Assembly (NCBI GenBank): GCA_938010045.1
Contig: CALLFZ010000017.1
Span: 121,083-185,082, forward strand
DNA from: an uncultured bacterium
GTDB taxonomy: Bacteria; Verrucomicrobiota; Kiritimatiellia; PWTM01
Direction of reading: 5' to 3'
Length of the DNA: 64,000 nt
Shown here: piece after piece, positions 44,637-53,507 of the stretch
Layout: each line of letters begins with the position of its first letter
Position numbering within the stretch: the stretch's first letter is position 1
The notes under the pieces: generated by a model
What the model was told of the DNA's origin: nothing
What the model saw: the letters and a program-made list of their open reading frames with translations, nothing else
Database searches by the model: none
Translations under genes and position numbers: made by a program

Positions 44637-45806
44637 GTGACGAGTTGGCGGTCCATTCCGGACGACGTGCGGCGAGAGCTGGAACGAGCCGATCCCGGCG
44701 CTCGCGTGGCGGTGGGCCTAAGTGGCGGCGTCGATTCCGCGGTCACCGCGGTCCTGCTGGCGTCGGCCGGATTCCGTGTGATCGGGCTCACCATGCGAGT
44801 CTGGGACGGATCGATCCCGCTGCCGGCCACCGGACGCTCCGGCTGTTACGGCCCGGGTGAGGAACGCGAAGTCGAACGATTGCGGGGTCTGGCCGCCCGC
44901 CTCGGGATTCCGTTCCATGAAATTCCTCTGGCCCCGGACTACCGTCGCGAGGTTCTGGACTACGTTCGCGAGGAGTACCGGCGCGGGCGGACGCCGAATC
45001 CGTGTGCCTGGTGCAACCGCCGCGTGAAGCTGGGCCGTCTGGTGGAGGCCGCGCGAGCGGCCGGTCTCGAGTTCGACTGGTTGGCGACTGGCCACTACGC
45101 GCGATTGCGTCCGAACGGCAAGTCCGGGCGGGTGCGATTGTACCGCGCTCTGGATGATGCGAAGGACCAATCGTATTTTCTGGCGCTGACATCGCCGGCG
45201 CAGCTACAGCAACTGCTCCTGCCGCTGGGTTCCCTCACGAAGCCGCGCGTGCGTGAAATGGCCGCGGCAGCGGGGCTGAACGACTTTGTCCGGCTCGCCG
45301 AGAGCCAGGACTTCCTCGAAGCGGGCACCTACACGACGTTGTTCGATGCCACGGATCAGCGGCCGGGAGACATCGTGGACGAGGAGGGACGGCCGTTGGG
45401 GCGCCACCGAGGTCTCATTCACTACACGGTCGGACAGCGCCGCGGCCTTGGCATCGGCGGTGCCGCTGAACCCTGGTATGTGGTTCGCATCGAGCCCGCC
45501 GCCAACCGGCTGGTGGTCGGCCGGCGCGCCGACGCGCTCTCGGGGCGGCTGCTCGCGTGCGGCGCGAATTGGATCCCATGGCCAGAACCGCCCGCGAAGG
45601 AATTCCGCGCGGCATGCCGCATTCGGCAACGTCACGTCCCCGCCGCTGCCCGCATCCATGTGGAGATGCCGGATCGCTTCATCGTGGAGTTCGATGAGCC
45701 CCAGTTCGCGATCACGCCCGGGCAGGTGGCCGCGATCTACGACGGCGATGAGCTGCTCGGCGCCGGGATCATCGAGTCGGCTTCGTCCGACGGCACGCCC
45801 GACTGA
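44637..45806 (+). CDS. mnmA: tRNA 2-thiouridylase MnmA, lacking the second catalytic cysteine
   Basis: 389 residues from a GTG start. MnmA thiolates U34 of Lys/Glu/Gln tRNAs. The PP-loop SGGVDSAVTAVLL (about 29), RTPNPCAWCNRRVKLG (Cys123 and Cys126), DWLATGHYARL, DAKDQSYFL and IHYTVGQRRGLGI are all standard. At the usual 'SQDICFI' position the sequence is AESQDFLEAGTY (222-233), so the cysteine that normally carries the persulfide is absent. Start is uncertain: no ATG or ribosome-binding site fits, and GTG 44637 (MTSWRSIPDD) is chosen from the family N-terminus. The last 70 bp overlap the convergent larE gene. Confidence 0.88.
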   Translation: MTSWRSIPDDVRRELERADPGARVAVGLSGGVDSAVTAVLLASAGFRVIGLTMRVWDGSIPLPATGRSGCYGPGEEREVERLRGLAARLGIPFHEIPLAPDYRREVLDYVREEYRRGRTPNPCAWCNRRVKLGRLVEAARAAGLEFDWLATGHYARLRPNGKSGRVRLYRALDDAKDQSYFLALTSPAQLQQLLLPLGSLTKPRVREMAAAAGLNDFVRLAESQDFLEAGTYTTLFDATDQRPGDIVDEEGRPLGRHRGLIHYTVGQRRGLGIGGAAEPWYVVRIEPAANRLVVGRRADALSGRLLACGANWIPWPEPPAKEFRAACRIRQRHVPAAARIHVEMPDRFIVEFDEPQFAITPGQVAAIYDGDELLGAGIIESASSDGTPD

Positions 45807-46612
45807 ACCGAAGCGTTGAGGCTGCCGGTTCGGTACCCTTCCAGGTCCAGGGCAACATAGCGAAAACCGCACGCGCGCACACGTGCGGCCGCACATTGGC
45901 GCACCTCGGGCTCAAACATACGGGCGATCTCCGCGGCGCCAAGCTCGATGCGAGCCACGTCCCCATGTGCGCGCACCCGCACGACCCGGAAGCCGAGCTC
46001 GGCCAACGCCGCCTCGGCCCGCTCGATCCGCCCCAACAGCTCGCCGGTCACCGGGGTGCCGTACGGCACGCGCGACGCAAGACACGCCGACGCGGGGCGG
46101 TCCGCGGTCGGCAGGCCGAGTCGCCGGGACGCCTCGCGCACATCGCCCTTCGTGAACCCGAGTTCCGCCAGCGGGCTGCGCACCCCGAGCCGGCGTGCCG
46201 CCTCCCGCCCCGGTCGATAATCGTGGGCATCATCCGCATTTGAACCATCCACCACCACGGCGCCACCCTCCGCCTCCGCCATCGCCACAAGTTTTTCAAA
46301 CAAGTCCGTCTTGCAGTGGAAACACCGGTCCGGCGCGTTCGCGACATACGCGGGGTTTTGAAATTCGTCGCCACGGATCACGACATGGCGCAGCCCATGC
46401 GCCGCAGCCAATTCTTCCGCGAGCAAGAGGTCCGCCCGCTTGAGCGACGGCGAATTGGACGTCACCGCCAGCGCACGGGGACCCAGCACGCGCGAGGCGA
46501 CCACCGCCAGCAATGTGCTGTCCACGCCGCCGCTGAAGCCGACCACGACGGCGCCGGCCTCCCGCAGCCACCGCTCCAACGCATCGAGTTTTTCGGCGAC
46601 CGAATCGTTCAT
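45737..46612 (-). CDS. larE: ATP-dependent sacrificial sulfur transferase LarE-like
   Basis: 291 residues. LarE adenylates a pyridinium carboxylate and donates its own cysteine sulfur to make the nickel-pincer cofactor of lactate racemase. Motifs: PP-loop VVGFSGGVDSTLLA (about 23-36), RGDEFQNPAYVANAPDRCFHCKTDL-type segment (80-104), VDGSNADDAHDYRPG, and RPASACLASRVPYG with the sulfur-donor cysteine at about 177. No larA, larB or larC gene is in the window. ATG 46612 (MNDSVAEKLDAL) has a weak CGGAG. The final 24 residues (NASVQSGV... ending SSSSPS) are low complexity and lie over the end of mnmA, so the stop has probably shifted downstream. Confidence 0.9.
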   Translation of the reverse strand: MNDSVAEKLDALERWLREAGAVVVGFSGGVDSTLLAVVASRVLGPRALAVTSNSPSLKRADLLLAEELAAAHGLRHVVIRGDEFQNPAYVANAPDRCFHCKTDLFEKLVAMAEAEGGAVVVDGSNADDAHDYRPGREAARRLGVRSPLAELGFTKGDVREASRRLGLPTADRPASACLASRVPYGTPVTGELLGRIERAEAALAELGFRVVRVRAHGDVARIELGAAEIARMFEPEVRQCAAARVRACGFRYVALDLEGYRTGSLNASVQSGVPSDEADSMIPAPSSSSPS

Positions 46613-46953
46613 GTCGTGTGGCTCCGTGCATACCATCGCCCGACGGCGGGGCATCCGCAACCCAGCCGCGCGATGCGTGGCGCCCCCAGCGAGCTGGCCG
46701 TCCTTGACGACTTGAGCACACCGGCGCGACACAGCGAGATCGGCCGCCACTCCACTCCGGAACGAACGAATCCCCCCCGCAGAGTTCCTCTCCAAGAACG
46801 GCGGCGCGCCCCCCAACGCGTTGGCTTTGCCCCCATGAAACACCCCGTGGGCGAGGTCACCCACCGCACGCGATGCTCATCGAATAACAACACAATTCGA
46901 GTTGGCGACATCGTTTTTGCGTGTAGGTTACCTCGGGACATCGATGATCCAAC
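46613..46953. other. Divergent intergenic region, larE / zinc-ribbon gene
   Basis: 341 bp with no plausible gene. The only regular structure I see is a 12-bp palindrome CCAACGCGTTGG at 46813-46824. Promoters for both flanking genes should lie here; I cannot identify convincing -35/-10 pairs. Confidence 0.4.
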
Positions 46954-47385
46954 GTGACGGTATACTGTCCGGATTGCGGTTCACCTCTGAAGTCTGATGC
47001 ATCGCGTCGAAAGTCTCCCGCCGAGTGTCGGCGCTGCGCGCGGCCATTGGCGGATCCGGTGGAACCGAAAGCGGCACGGCCAGCCTCTGGTGTTGCGAGG
47101 AAGTGTTTCGTCCGAGGCGGAATCGCATGCGCGCGGGTTCTCATCTTTGGGGCCGCCGGATGGTTGAGTTGGGGGCCCCTCCTGAAAACCGCGCCCGGCC
47201 ACGCCGCCGCCCTGTGGTTGGGTATTCCGAGTCGCTGGCAGCCGACGGTCGGCACATGGCAGTTCGGCGACCGCCTTCGGATACTCCTATCGTTGACGTT
47301 GCTGGTGGTTTGGGTGCTCGGTCAGTCGAGACGAGACACTTCGTTGGCGACGGATGGGAACTCTCCGCCTCCTCCGCCTCTCTAA
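46954..47385 (+). CDS. Small zinc-ribbon membrane protein, unknown function
   Basis: 143 residues from a GTG start. The N-terminus is a zinc-ribbon-like CPDCGSPL plus CRRCARPL (cysteines about 5, 8, 25, 28). Two hydrophobic stretches follow (about 58-75 around VLIFGAAGWLSWGP, and 109-122 ILLSLTLLVVWVLG). The tail is polar and ends in five prolines. No strong ribosome-binding site is visible and composition resembles its surroundings, so this could be a chance frame, but the spaced cysteine pairs plus membrane segments favour a real gene. Not recognised. Confidence 0.5.
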   Translation: MTVYCPDCGSPLKSDASRRKSPAECRRCARPLADPVEPKAARPASGVARKCFVRGGIACARVLIFGAAGWLSWGPLLKTAPGHAAALWLGIPSRWQPTVGTWQFGDRLRILLSLTLLVVWVLGQSRRDTSLATDGNSPPPPPL

Positions 47386-47467
47386 TGGCGCCATGCTTCC
47401 ACCGCATGGACTGGCGGCCGCTGCGTTCCCTCTCACGCTGCTGCTCGCTGCCCGAGTCGGCCGGCCG

Positions 47468-49837
47468 TCATGTTTCGGATGGTTCGTCGTGCCCTGCGGC
47501 ATCGGCCATACCGTCAAGTCGTTGGCGCACGTGCAGCAGGAGGTACGCCCGCGTGAACGGCTTCGCAAGGACGGGAACGCGAGCCGATTCAGAGACCACC
47601 GCAAACGGATCGTGGGCATAGCCTGTCATGCACATCGCGCGCAATGTGGGGCGGATGGCGAGCAGCCGCTCGATCAGTTCCGGCCCAGACATTGCGGGCA
47701 TGATGATGTCGGTGAGCACGAGGTCGAAACGATCGGGCTCACGTTCGAACAGATGAAGCGCCTCGATGCCGTTGGCCGCTTCGGTGACCTCGTAACCGGC
47801 CGACCGCAGCATCCGCGCCGCGAGTCCGCGAACGCCGGGCTCGTCGTCCACGACGAGAATTCGCTCACGTCCACCCGGCGCCTCGGCCGTCGTCATTTCC
47901 CGGACCGCGGCGCCCGTCAGATCGGGCCGATGCGGAAAATACATCGTGAAGACGGTCCCCCCGCCCTCGCCCCGCGCCGCCTCGATATGACCGCCCATGC
48001 CCGTCACGATGGACTGAACCACGGCGAGCGACAGGCCGCTGCCGCGCTCGTCGCCCAGGCGGGCGAACGGCTCGAAAATGCGCGCGAGCGCCTGATCGTC
48101 CAACGTTGGCCCATTGTCGGCCACCTCGAGACGAACGAGTTCGCCGGGCAGTAGTCCCGGCCGCGTACGGACGAATTCCTCATCGGCCACGAGAACCGCC
48201 GTGCTGACGCACAAACGGCCGTGGGCGGGAAGAACGTCCCGCGCACGCACGGCCAGGTTCATCAAGGCCTGACTCAAGCGCGCCGAATCCCCTTCGATCG
48301 GACAGGGCTGATCATCCAGCAGCGTGACGATCTCGACGTCTCGCCCCAGCGTTCGGCGGAGCAAGCGGTCCATACCCCGAACCACCTCATTGACATCCAC
48401 CGGCGCGCGCTCGGCGGGCGAGGTGCGACTGAACGCCTGGAGCTGACGCACCAGCGCTTCGGCCCGGCGCGCCGCCTGCATCATTTCACCGAGATCGTTT
48501 CGAATCGAGTGGGGGAGGGACGGGTCGTGTTCGATGAGCTGTCCGTAGCCCAGAATGGCGGTCAGCATGTTGTTGAAGTCGTGCGCGATTCCGGCCGAGA
48601 GGCGTCCCACCGCCTCCATGCGCTGGACTTGCGCCAGCCGTTCCCATCCGGCGCGGATCTCCTCCTGCGCTCGGCGGCGAGCCGTCACATCCATCATCAC
48701 GCCTTGCAGAATCCATCGGTCTCCGAGATCCACGTAGGCACCCCGGTTCTCGATCCACACTTCGCGACCGTCTGCGGCGAATACCCGATACTCGATGAGG
48801 AACGGCTCATGGGAAACGTCGTGCACATCGCAGACCAAATGGCGTACACGGTCGCGGTCGTCGGGATGGATGACGCGCCACCACATCTCCGGATCCGCCA
48901 TCCATGTTTCGGGAGAGAACCCCAGCAGGGATGCCAGTTGGGGACTGATGTAGGTGGTGCGGTGCGGCAGAAAATCGAACACATAGGTGATGGCGGGAAT
49001 CTGCTCGACTAGCCGGCGGTATCGGGCCTCGGCCTCGCGGCGCCCGCGTTCCAGTTGCTGCCGCTCGCTCAGGTCGCGAATGTGCAGAATGACCGCCCTC
49101 TGCCCCGCCACGCTCACCGCACTGGCCCGGATCTCCGTCGGCCGGCGGCCCAAGGTGGGCGAAACCAGTTCGCATTCGATCGCCCCCTGCCCCCCCTGGA
49201 GCCAACCGCTCATTGCGTCCCGCACAGCGGGCACCTGTTCCGGCGGCACGAACGCATCGAATGCGCCGCCCACGAGCTGATCCCGCCGCGCGCCCAACAA
49301 CTCGCCCGCCGCCGGATTGGCGTCGAGAATCGCGCGATCCGGAGCCAGCACAATGATTCCATCCGGCGAATGTTCCACGAGCAACCGGAATCGTTCCTCC
49401 ATCTCCCAGAGATCTGTGGTGCGCTGACGCAGAACAGTTTGCAGGGCCTGCTCGCGACGCAGAGATTCCTTATGGCGCCGATGGAGCCGAAGCATCGCTG
49501 TGAACAACAAGCCGAACTCACGGTCGGACACAGGGGCCCGGAGCACCAGATCAACGTTCGACTCAGCCAGTTCGCCGGCGTCGGATGCCCCGCCATGGCG
49601 CACCACCACGACGATGGCCCCGCCGGGCGGGGTCCGCAACGGCCGGTCGTTGACGGTATCGCAGAAGCACAACGTGACCGCCGGCACATCCCCTTCGAGC
49701 CAACGAGCCTCAGCCGCGGACGCGTCCGGCACGCGCTGCAGCGACGGCGCCGGCGACATCGCCTGGACGATTCGTTCGAGGGCTGCCCACTCGCGATCGG
49801 TCGCGCCGACCACCAGAATCGCTGACTCCGCCTTCAT
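47468..49837 (-). CDS. Hybrid PAS histidine kinase with degenerate ATPase domain
   Basis: 789 residues, no membrane segment, so cytosolic. Order: receiver-like N-terminus without phosphoacceptor (1-115), coiled linker, PAS (about 145-255), PAS/PAC (about 270-390), HisKA with SAGIAHDFNNMLTAI (His419), HATPase_c (about 510-635), and a C-terminal receiver (660-775) with ILVVDDE, Asp710 in LVLTDIIMP and Lys759. The HATPase motifs are eroded: N-box NLAVRARDV has Arg531 for the essential Asn, the G1 box is DNGPT, and the G2 box is GSGLSLA. Kinase activity is therefore doubtful while the receiver looks intact. It follows thrB by 43 bp on the same strand. Confidence 0.9.
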   Translation of the reverse strand: MKAESAILVVGATDREWAALERIVQAMSPAPSLQRVPDASAAEARWLEGDVPAVTLCFCDTVNDRPLRTPPGGAIVVVVRHGGASDAGELAESNVDLVLRAPVSDREFGLLFTAMLRLHRRHKESLRREQALQTVLRQRTTDLWEMEERFRLLVEHSPDGIIVLAPDRAILDANPAAGELLGARRDQLVGGAFDAFVPPEQVPAVRDAMSGWLQGGQGAIECELVSPTLGRRPTEIRASAVSVAGQRAVILHIRDLSERQQLERGRREAEARYRRLVEQIPAITYVFDFLPHRTTYISPQLASLLGFSPETWMADPEMWWRVIHPDDRDRVRHLVCDVHDVSHEPFLIEYRVFAADGREVWIENRGAYVDLGDRWILQGVMMDVTARRRAQEEIRAGWERLAQVQRMEAVGRLSAGIAHDFNNMLTAILGYGQLIEHDPSLPHSIRNDLGEMMQAARRAEALVRQLQAFSRTSPAERAPVDVNEVVRGMDRLLRRTLGRDVEIVTLLDDQPCPIEGDSARLSQALMNLAVRARDVLPAHGRLCVSTAVLVADEEFVRTRPGLLPGELVRLEVADNGPTLDDQALARIFEPFARLGDERGSGLSLAVVQSIVTGMGGHIEAARGEGGGTVFTMYFPHRPDLTGAAVREMTTAEAPGGRERILVVDDEPGVRGLAARMLRSAGYEVTEAANGIEALHLFEREPDRFDLVLTDIIMPAMSGPELIERLLAIRPTLRAMCMTGYAHDPFAVVSESARVPVLAKPFTRAYLLLHVRQRLDGMADAAGHDEPSET

Positions 49838-49880
49838 GGGATCTCGGTTCTACCGCATCACTCACTATATCCTACGGGCA

Positions 49881-50834
49881 TCATCTTCGCCGCCCCTCCG
49901 GCTCGTCCTCGAGACGCCGCGTCCCGTGCGGATCCATCGTCGTGACCCAGCTCCGAGAGGGAACACCGAGAGCGTTGAACGTGAGCACCATCTGCTGTTC
50001 AATCGCGCGGGCTTTTCGCGCATCGTCCGTGATCGCAAATACGGTGGGACCGGAACCGGAGATCGCCATGCCGTCGGCGCCGGCCCGCAGTGCGCTCTCC
50101 TTCACCTGGTCGAATCCGCGGATCAGACGGGACCGAATCGGTTCGATCACCACATCGTTCAGGCTGCGCGCGAACAGAGAATAATCGTTCTTCGCAAACG
50201 CCGCGGTGATCAGCGCCGTGTTCGCCATGTTCGCGACGAACGCGCGCATCGGAATCTGATCCGGCAGAATGCGACGCGCATCGCGGGTGAGCACGGTGAT
50301 CGACGGCGTCACGAGGATGATTTTGAGCCGCCGAATGAACCCAATCCGGGTGACATCGAGGGGCACGGTGCAGCGCGTGAGCGTCGCGCCCCCGAGCAGG
50401 GCCGGCGCGGTGTTGTCGGCGAAAAAGCCGCCCGACACCTCGGCCTCGGCCTGCGTCGCCGCGAGAATCAACTGCTCGAGACTGAGCTGGCGGCCGTATA
50501 GCCAGTTCGCGGCAAACGCGCCGGCCGCCGCGGAGGCGGCGCTCGAGCCCAGTCCCGAGCCGGCGGGCAGGCCCTTGTGCACCTCCAGCTCGATGCCGCC
50601 GCGCTCGCCCAAGATCTTCAGCACGTTCGCCGCGGCCACGGAGGCGGTGTTTCGGGCCGGATCCGACGGAATCGGCGTGGGGGAACGGATCGCTCGAATT
50701 CGGATACCGTGGCGGCGCCGGCGAGCGTGCACGATGTCGCCCAAGCCGCGCACCGCCATGCCGAGCACGTCGAAACCGGGCCCGATGTTGCCGATCGTGG
50801 CCGGCGAAAACACGCGGATCCATTCGTCTTTCAT
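49881..50834 (-). CDS. thrB: Homoserine kinase
   Basis: 317 residues, GHMP kinase family. It phosphorylates homoserine for threonine synthesis. Motifs: VFSPATIGNIGPGFDVLGMA at the N-terminus, the ATP-binding GLPAGSGLGSSAASAAAGA (about 88-106), and the C-terminal DGMAISGSGPTVFAI. ATG 50834 overlaps the thrC stop (ATGA), so thrC and thrB are translationally coupled. The C-terminus is short and basic. No homoserine dehydrogenase gene is in the window. Confidence 0.95.
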   Translation of the reverse strand: MKDEWIRVFSPATIGNIGPGFDVLGMAVRGLGDIVHARRRRHGIRIRAIRSPTPIPSDPARNTASVAAANVLKILGERGGIELEVHKGLPAGSGLGSSAASAAAGAFAANWLYGRQLSLEQLILAATQAEAEVSGGFFADNTAPALLGGATLTRCTVPLDVTRIGFIRRLKIILVTPSITVLTRDARRILPDQIPMRAFVANMANTALITAAFAKNDYSLFARSLNDVVIEPIRSRLIRGFDQVKESALRAGADGMAISGSGPTVFAITDDARKARAIEQQMVLTFNALGVPSRSWVTTMDPHGTRRLEDEPEGRRR

Positions 50835-52234
50835 CCCATCTCCCGTTGCAGACGCGCGCGGAGCGCCTCGTAGGAGGCCGGCAGCGGCTCGACTGCGGGC
50901 GCGCGCCCGGCGAGCCGCTCGAACGCGGCCGGCGGGTCGGGCGAAAACCCGAGCTCACGTTCGATCACCTCCGGAAACTTCGCGGGATGCGCCGTCTCAA
51001 GACAGACCGCCGGCCTCGGCTGCCCGCCGAGCCGCTCGAACGCCGCCACGCCCACGGCGCCGTGGGGTTCCAGCAGCACCCGCCGCTCCCGCCACCATCG
51101 CCGAATGCACTCCACCGTTTCCGTGTCGGAGACGGACACCGACTCCAGCCGCCGGCACATCTCCCCCATTTGGGGAAGCCGTTCCAGGCGCCCGTCGCGG
51201 GTGAGCACCCCGCCGTACAAGTCCACATAGCGCGCCAGGTTGCTGGGATGCCCAACGTTCATCGCGTTGGAGAGACATGCGCGGGAGGGCACGATCGGTT
51301 CATAGCGGCCGGTCGCCAGAAAACGGGGCACTTCATCGTTCTCATTGACCGCCAAAATGAGCCGCGAGACGGGCAGCCCCATCCGGCGCGCCAACTCGCA
51401 TCCGAACGAGTTCCCGAGATTGCCCGACGGAACGGAGAACGCCACCGGCCCCCCGTCGGCGCAGACGCGAAGCCACGCGTACACATAGTACACCGCTTGC
51501 GGAAGGATGCGGCCGACGTTGATCGAGTTCGCGGACGTGAGGCGCAACGGCGCGAGCGCCGGATCGAGAAACGCCTGCTTCACCATGGCCTGACAGTCGT
51601 CAAAAGTGCCCTCGACCGCGAATGCCATCACGTTGGCGCCGATGCGGTCCAACTGCCGGCGCTGCACCTCGCTGACCTCGTCGCGGGGATAAAGGATGAA
51701 CACCCGGAATCCGGGGACGTCGCGGAATGCTTCGCCGACCGCGCTGCCGGTATCGCCCGAGGTGGCCACGAGCACGGTCTGCGGTGTCCCGCCGCCCATC
51801 GCCCGCAGCATGCGCGCCATCCACCGCGCCGCGAAATCCTTGAACGAGGCCGTCGGACCGCGGTCCAGCCGCAGCAACCATAGGCCGTCGTCGACCGGTT
51901 CCAATGGCACCTCGAAGTTATAGGCCTCTGCGCACAGCGCGGCGAAGTCTCGCGGCGGCAAAACGCCCTCCACGAACGGGGCCAGCACCGTCTGCGCCAC
52001 ACGCCAATAGGGGTCGGAGCGCCGCCGGGTGAGCGAATCGAGGTCAAGGGCGGGCAGACGATCCGGTAGGTACAATCCGCCATCGGGCGCAAGGCCCCGT
52101 TGCAGCGCGGTCGCCAGATCCACGGCCTCACGCCGGCCGCCCGGTAGGTCCCGGTGCGTGCTGACGTAGCGGATCGGGTGCCGTCTCGCCGCTCCGTCGG
52201 CCGTCTCCGAAGATTCGCGACCGATGACGCTCAT
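50831..52234 (-). CDS. thrC: Threonine synthase
   Basis: 467 residues, the length of the E. coli/yeast-type enzyme. It converts phosphohomoserine to threonine with PLP. YVSTHRDLPGGRREAVDLATALQRGLAPDGGL-type start (about 23-54), Lys132 in PTASFKDFAARWMARML binds PLP, then ATSGDTGSAVGEAF, LTSANSINVGRILPQAVYY, FSVPSGNLGNSFGC and EPHGAVGVAAF. ATG 52234 overlaps the stop of the GH99-like gene (ATGA at 52231-52234), an unexpected coupling. Longer starts would lie inside that gene. Confidence 0.96.
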   Translation of the reverse strand: MSVIGRESSETADGAARRHPIRYVSTHRDLPGGRREAVDLATALQRGLAPDGGLYLPDRLPALDLDSLTRRRSDPYWRVAQTVLAPFVEGVLPPRDFAALCAEAYNFEVPLEPVDDGLWLLRLDRGPTASFKDFAARWMARMLRAMGGGTPQTVLVATSGDTGSAVGEAFRDVPGFRVFILYPRDEVSEVQRRQLDRIGANVMAFAVEGTFDDCQAMVKQAFLDPALAPLRLTSANSINVGRILPQAVYYVYAWLRVCADGGPVAFSVPSGNLGNSFGCELARRMGLPVSRLILAVNENDEVPRFLATGRYEPIVPSRACLSNAMNVGHPSNLARYVDLYGGVLTRDGRLERLPQMGEMCRRLESVSVSDTETVECIRRWWRERRVLLEPHGAVGVAAFERLGGQPRPAVCLETAHPAKFPEVIERELGFSPDPPAAFERLAGRAPAVEPLPASYEALRARLQREMG

Positions 52235-53469
52235 TGCGAGGTGGAGGCCGCAGTGCCGAACACCTCGCGAATCGCCTCCAGATAGGCCAAGCCGTGAACC
52301 GTGTCGGGCTCCAAATAACTGCCTTCGGTCCACTCATTCCAGGCGTTGACCGTAATCACTCGTGGGCCGCCGATCGCCTCGAGTTTCTCGCGAGTGCGAC
52401 GCAGCGCCTCGCGAAAAGCTGCGGGTGTATTGCCGCCGATCGTGTTCGTGAACGGATAGCCGTAGTTGCCGAACTCCTCGTCCTGCGCGGTCCGCGGGCT
52501 GGAATCCCAGCCCATCGTCACGTTGGGAAAATACGGCACCTGAAACATCGAGAGCGCGCGATCCCAGTACCGGAAATAACCGTCGCGAACCTCCTCGTAG
52601 GGCGTCACGAGTTTCGGCAGCACAACATGATGCTTCCAAACGTAGGAGGTCACGGAATCGAAGCCCAGATCCCGCACCAACTTCGCGGGATCGGCCGGCG
52701 TGGTTTCGCCGGGGAGGATCGGGCGTCCCCACACCACCGCGTTCAAATGCAGGCCGGGAAGGCCGGCGGCGACGGCCCGCGCGCGCCACTCGTCGAGCGC
52801 CGCACGGGTCGCGGCCACGGATCCGAACGACTCCAGAAGGCGCGTCAGATCATAGAACGAGAAATAGGGCCGGCCGTCCAAACACCAATGATTCGGCTGC
52901 TTGAAGTATCGTTCGATACACACGTCGCTAATCCGTCGGAACGTCTCCGGCGTGACGCGCCCCGGATAGAGAATGGGCGGCGTGCGGGTCCGGCTGTGCG
53001 GATGAATGTCCTTCCAGTCGTGGTTGGCCCACATCAGCGCGAACTTCAGGCGGTGCCGGTTCGTCGCCGCAAGAAATCCCCGGTCCAGCGCTGCCTCGAG
53101 GAACGGACCATCGTCGTACCAATACCAGTCAAAAATAAACACGTCCACGCCGTGGTCCGCCGCAGCGTCGATCTTTCGCGCCATGACGGCGGGGTCCGAT
53201 TCGTCTTCATATCCCCAGAGTGGCACGAGCGGTTGACGGTGACCGGGAAACCGTGGACGAGCGGCGCGCACCAGCTCCCACTCCGACCAGCCGGCGCCCT
53301 TGTGGCGTTCATGGCGAGGGTCGCCCGGATGGTAGTTGGGAAAATAGTAGACCGCCACCGTCCAATCGTTCGATGCGCTGCCCGCGCATACAACGTCAGC
53401 AGCGGCTAGCGAAAGCAGCCCCCCGAGCACTCCACTCACGACGACTCGACGTCGTTCACACCTTCTCAT
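52231..53469 (-). CDS. Secreted GH99-like (WbsX-type) protein
   Basis: 412 residues. A signal peptide (MRRCERRRVVVSGVLGGLLS, ending near VCAGS) precedes the TIM-barrel: VAVYYFPNYHPGDPRHE, GWSEWELVRAARPRFPGH, VDVFIFDWYWYDDGPFLE, LKFALMWANHDW, RPYFSFYD, and VITVNAWNEWTEGSYLEPD near the end. These motifs belong to the GH99-like/WbsX proteins (PF14307) seen in O-antigen and PVC secreted enzymes; activity is presumed on alpha-linked mannose or similar glycans. ATG 53469 has AGGAGG at ideal spacing. The gene is tightly coupled to thrC. A tRNA-Met gene lies 39 bp upstream. Confidence 0.9.
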   Translation of the reverse strand: MRRCERRRVVVSGVLGGLLSLAAADVVCAGSASNDWTVAVYYFPNYHPGDPRHERHKGAGWSEWELVRAARPRFPGHRQPLVPLWGYEDESDPAVMARKIDAAADHGVDVFIFDWYWYDDGPFLEAALDRGFLAATNRHRLKFALMWANHDWKDIHPHSRTRTPPILYPGRVTPETFRRISDVCIERYFKQPNHWCLDGRPYFSFYDLTRLLESFGSVAATRAALDEWRARAVAAGLPGLHLNAVVWGRPILPGETTPADPAKLVRDLGFDSVTSYVWKHHVVLPKLVTPYEEVRDGYFRYWDRALSMFQVPYFPNVTMGWDSSPRTAQDEEFGNYGYPFTNTIGGNTPAAFREALRRTREKLEAIGGPRVITVNAWNEWTEGSYLEPDTVHGLAYLEAIREVFGTAASTSQ

Positions 53470-53507
53470 GCCTGTGCCTCCTGTCGGACTCATCCCTCGG
53501 CCACTCG

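Noticed and set aside
46813..46824. CCAACGCGTTGG palindrome upstream of larE
   Set aside because: Single 12-bp site with low information in G+C-rich DNA, no second copy, and no promoter context; not enough to call an operator.
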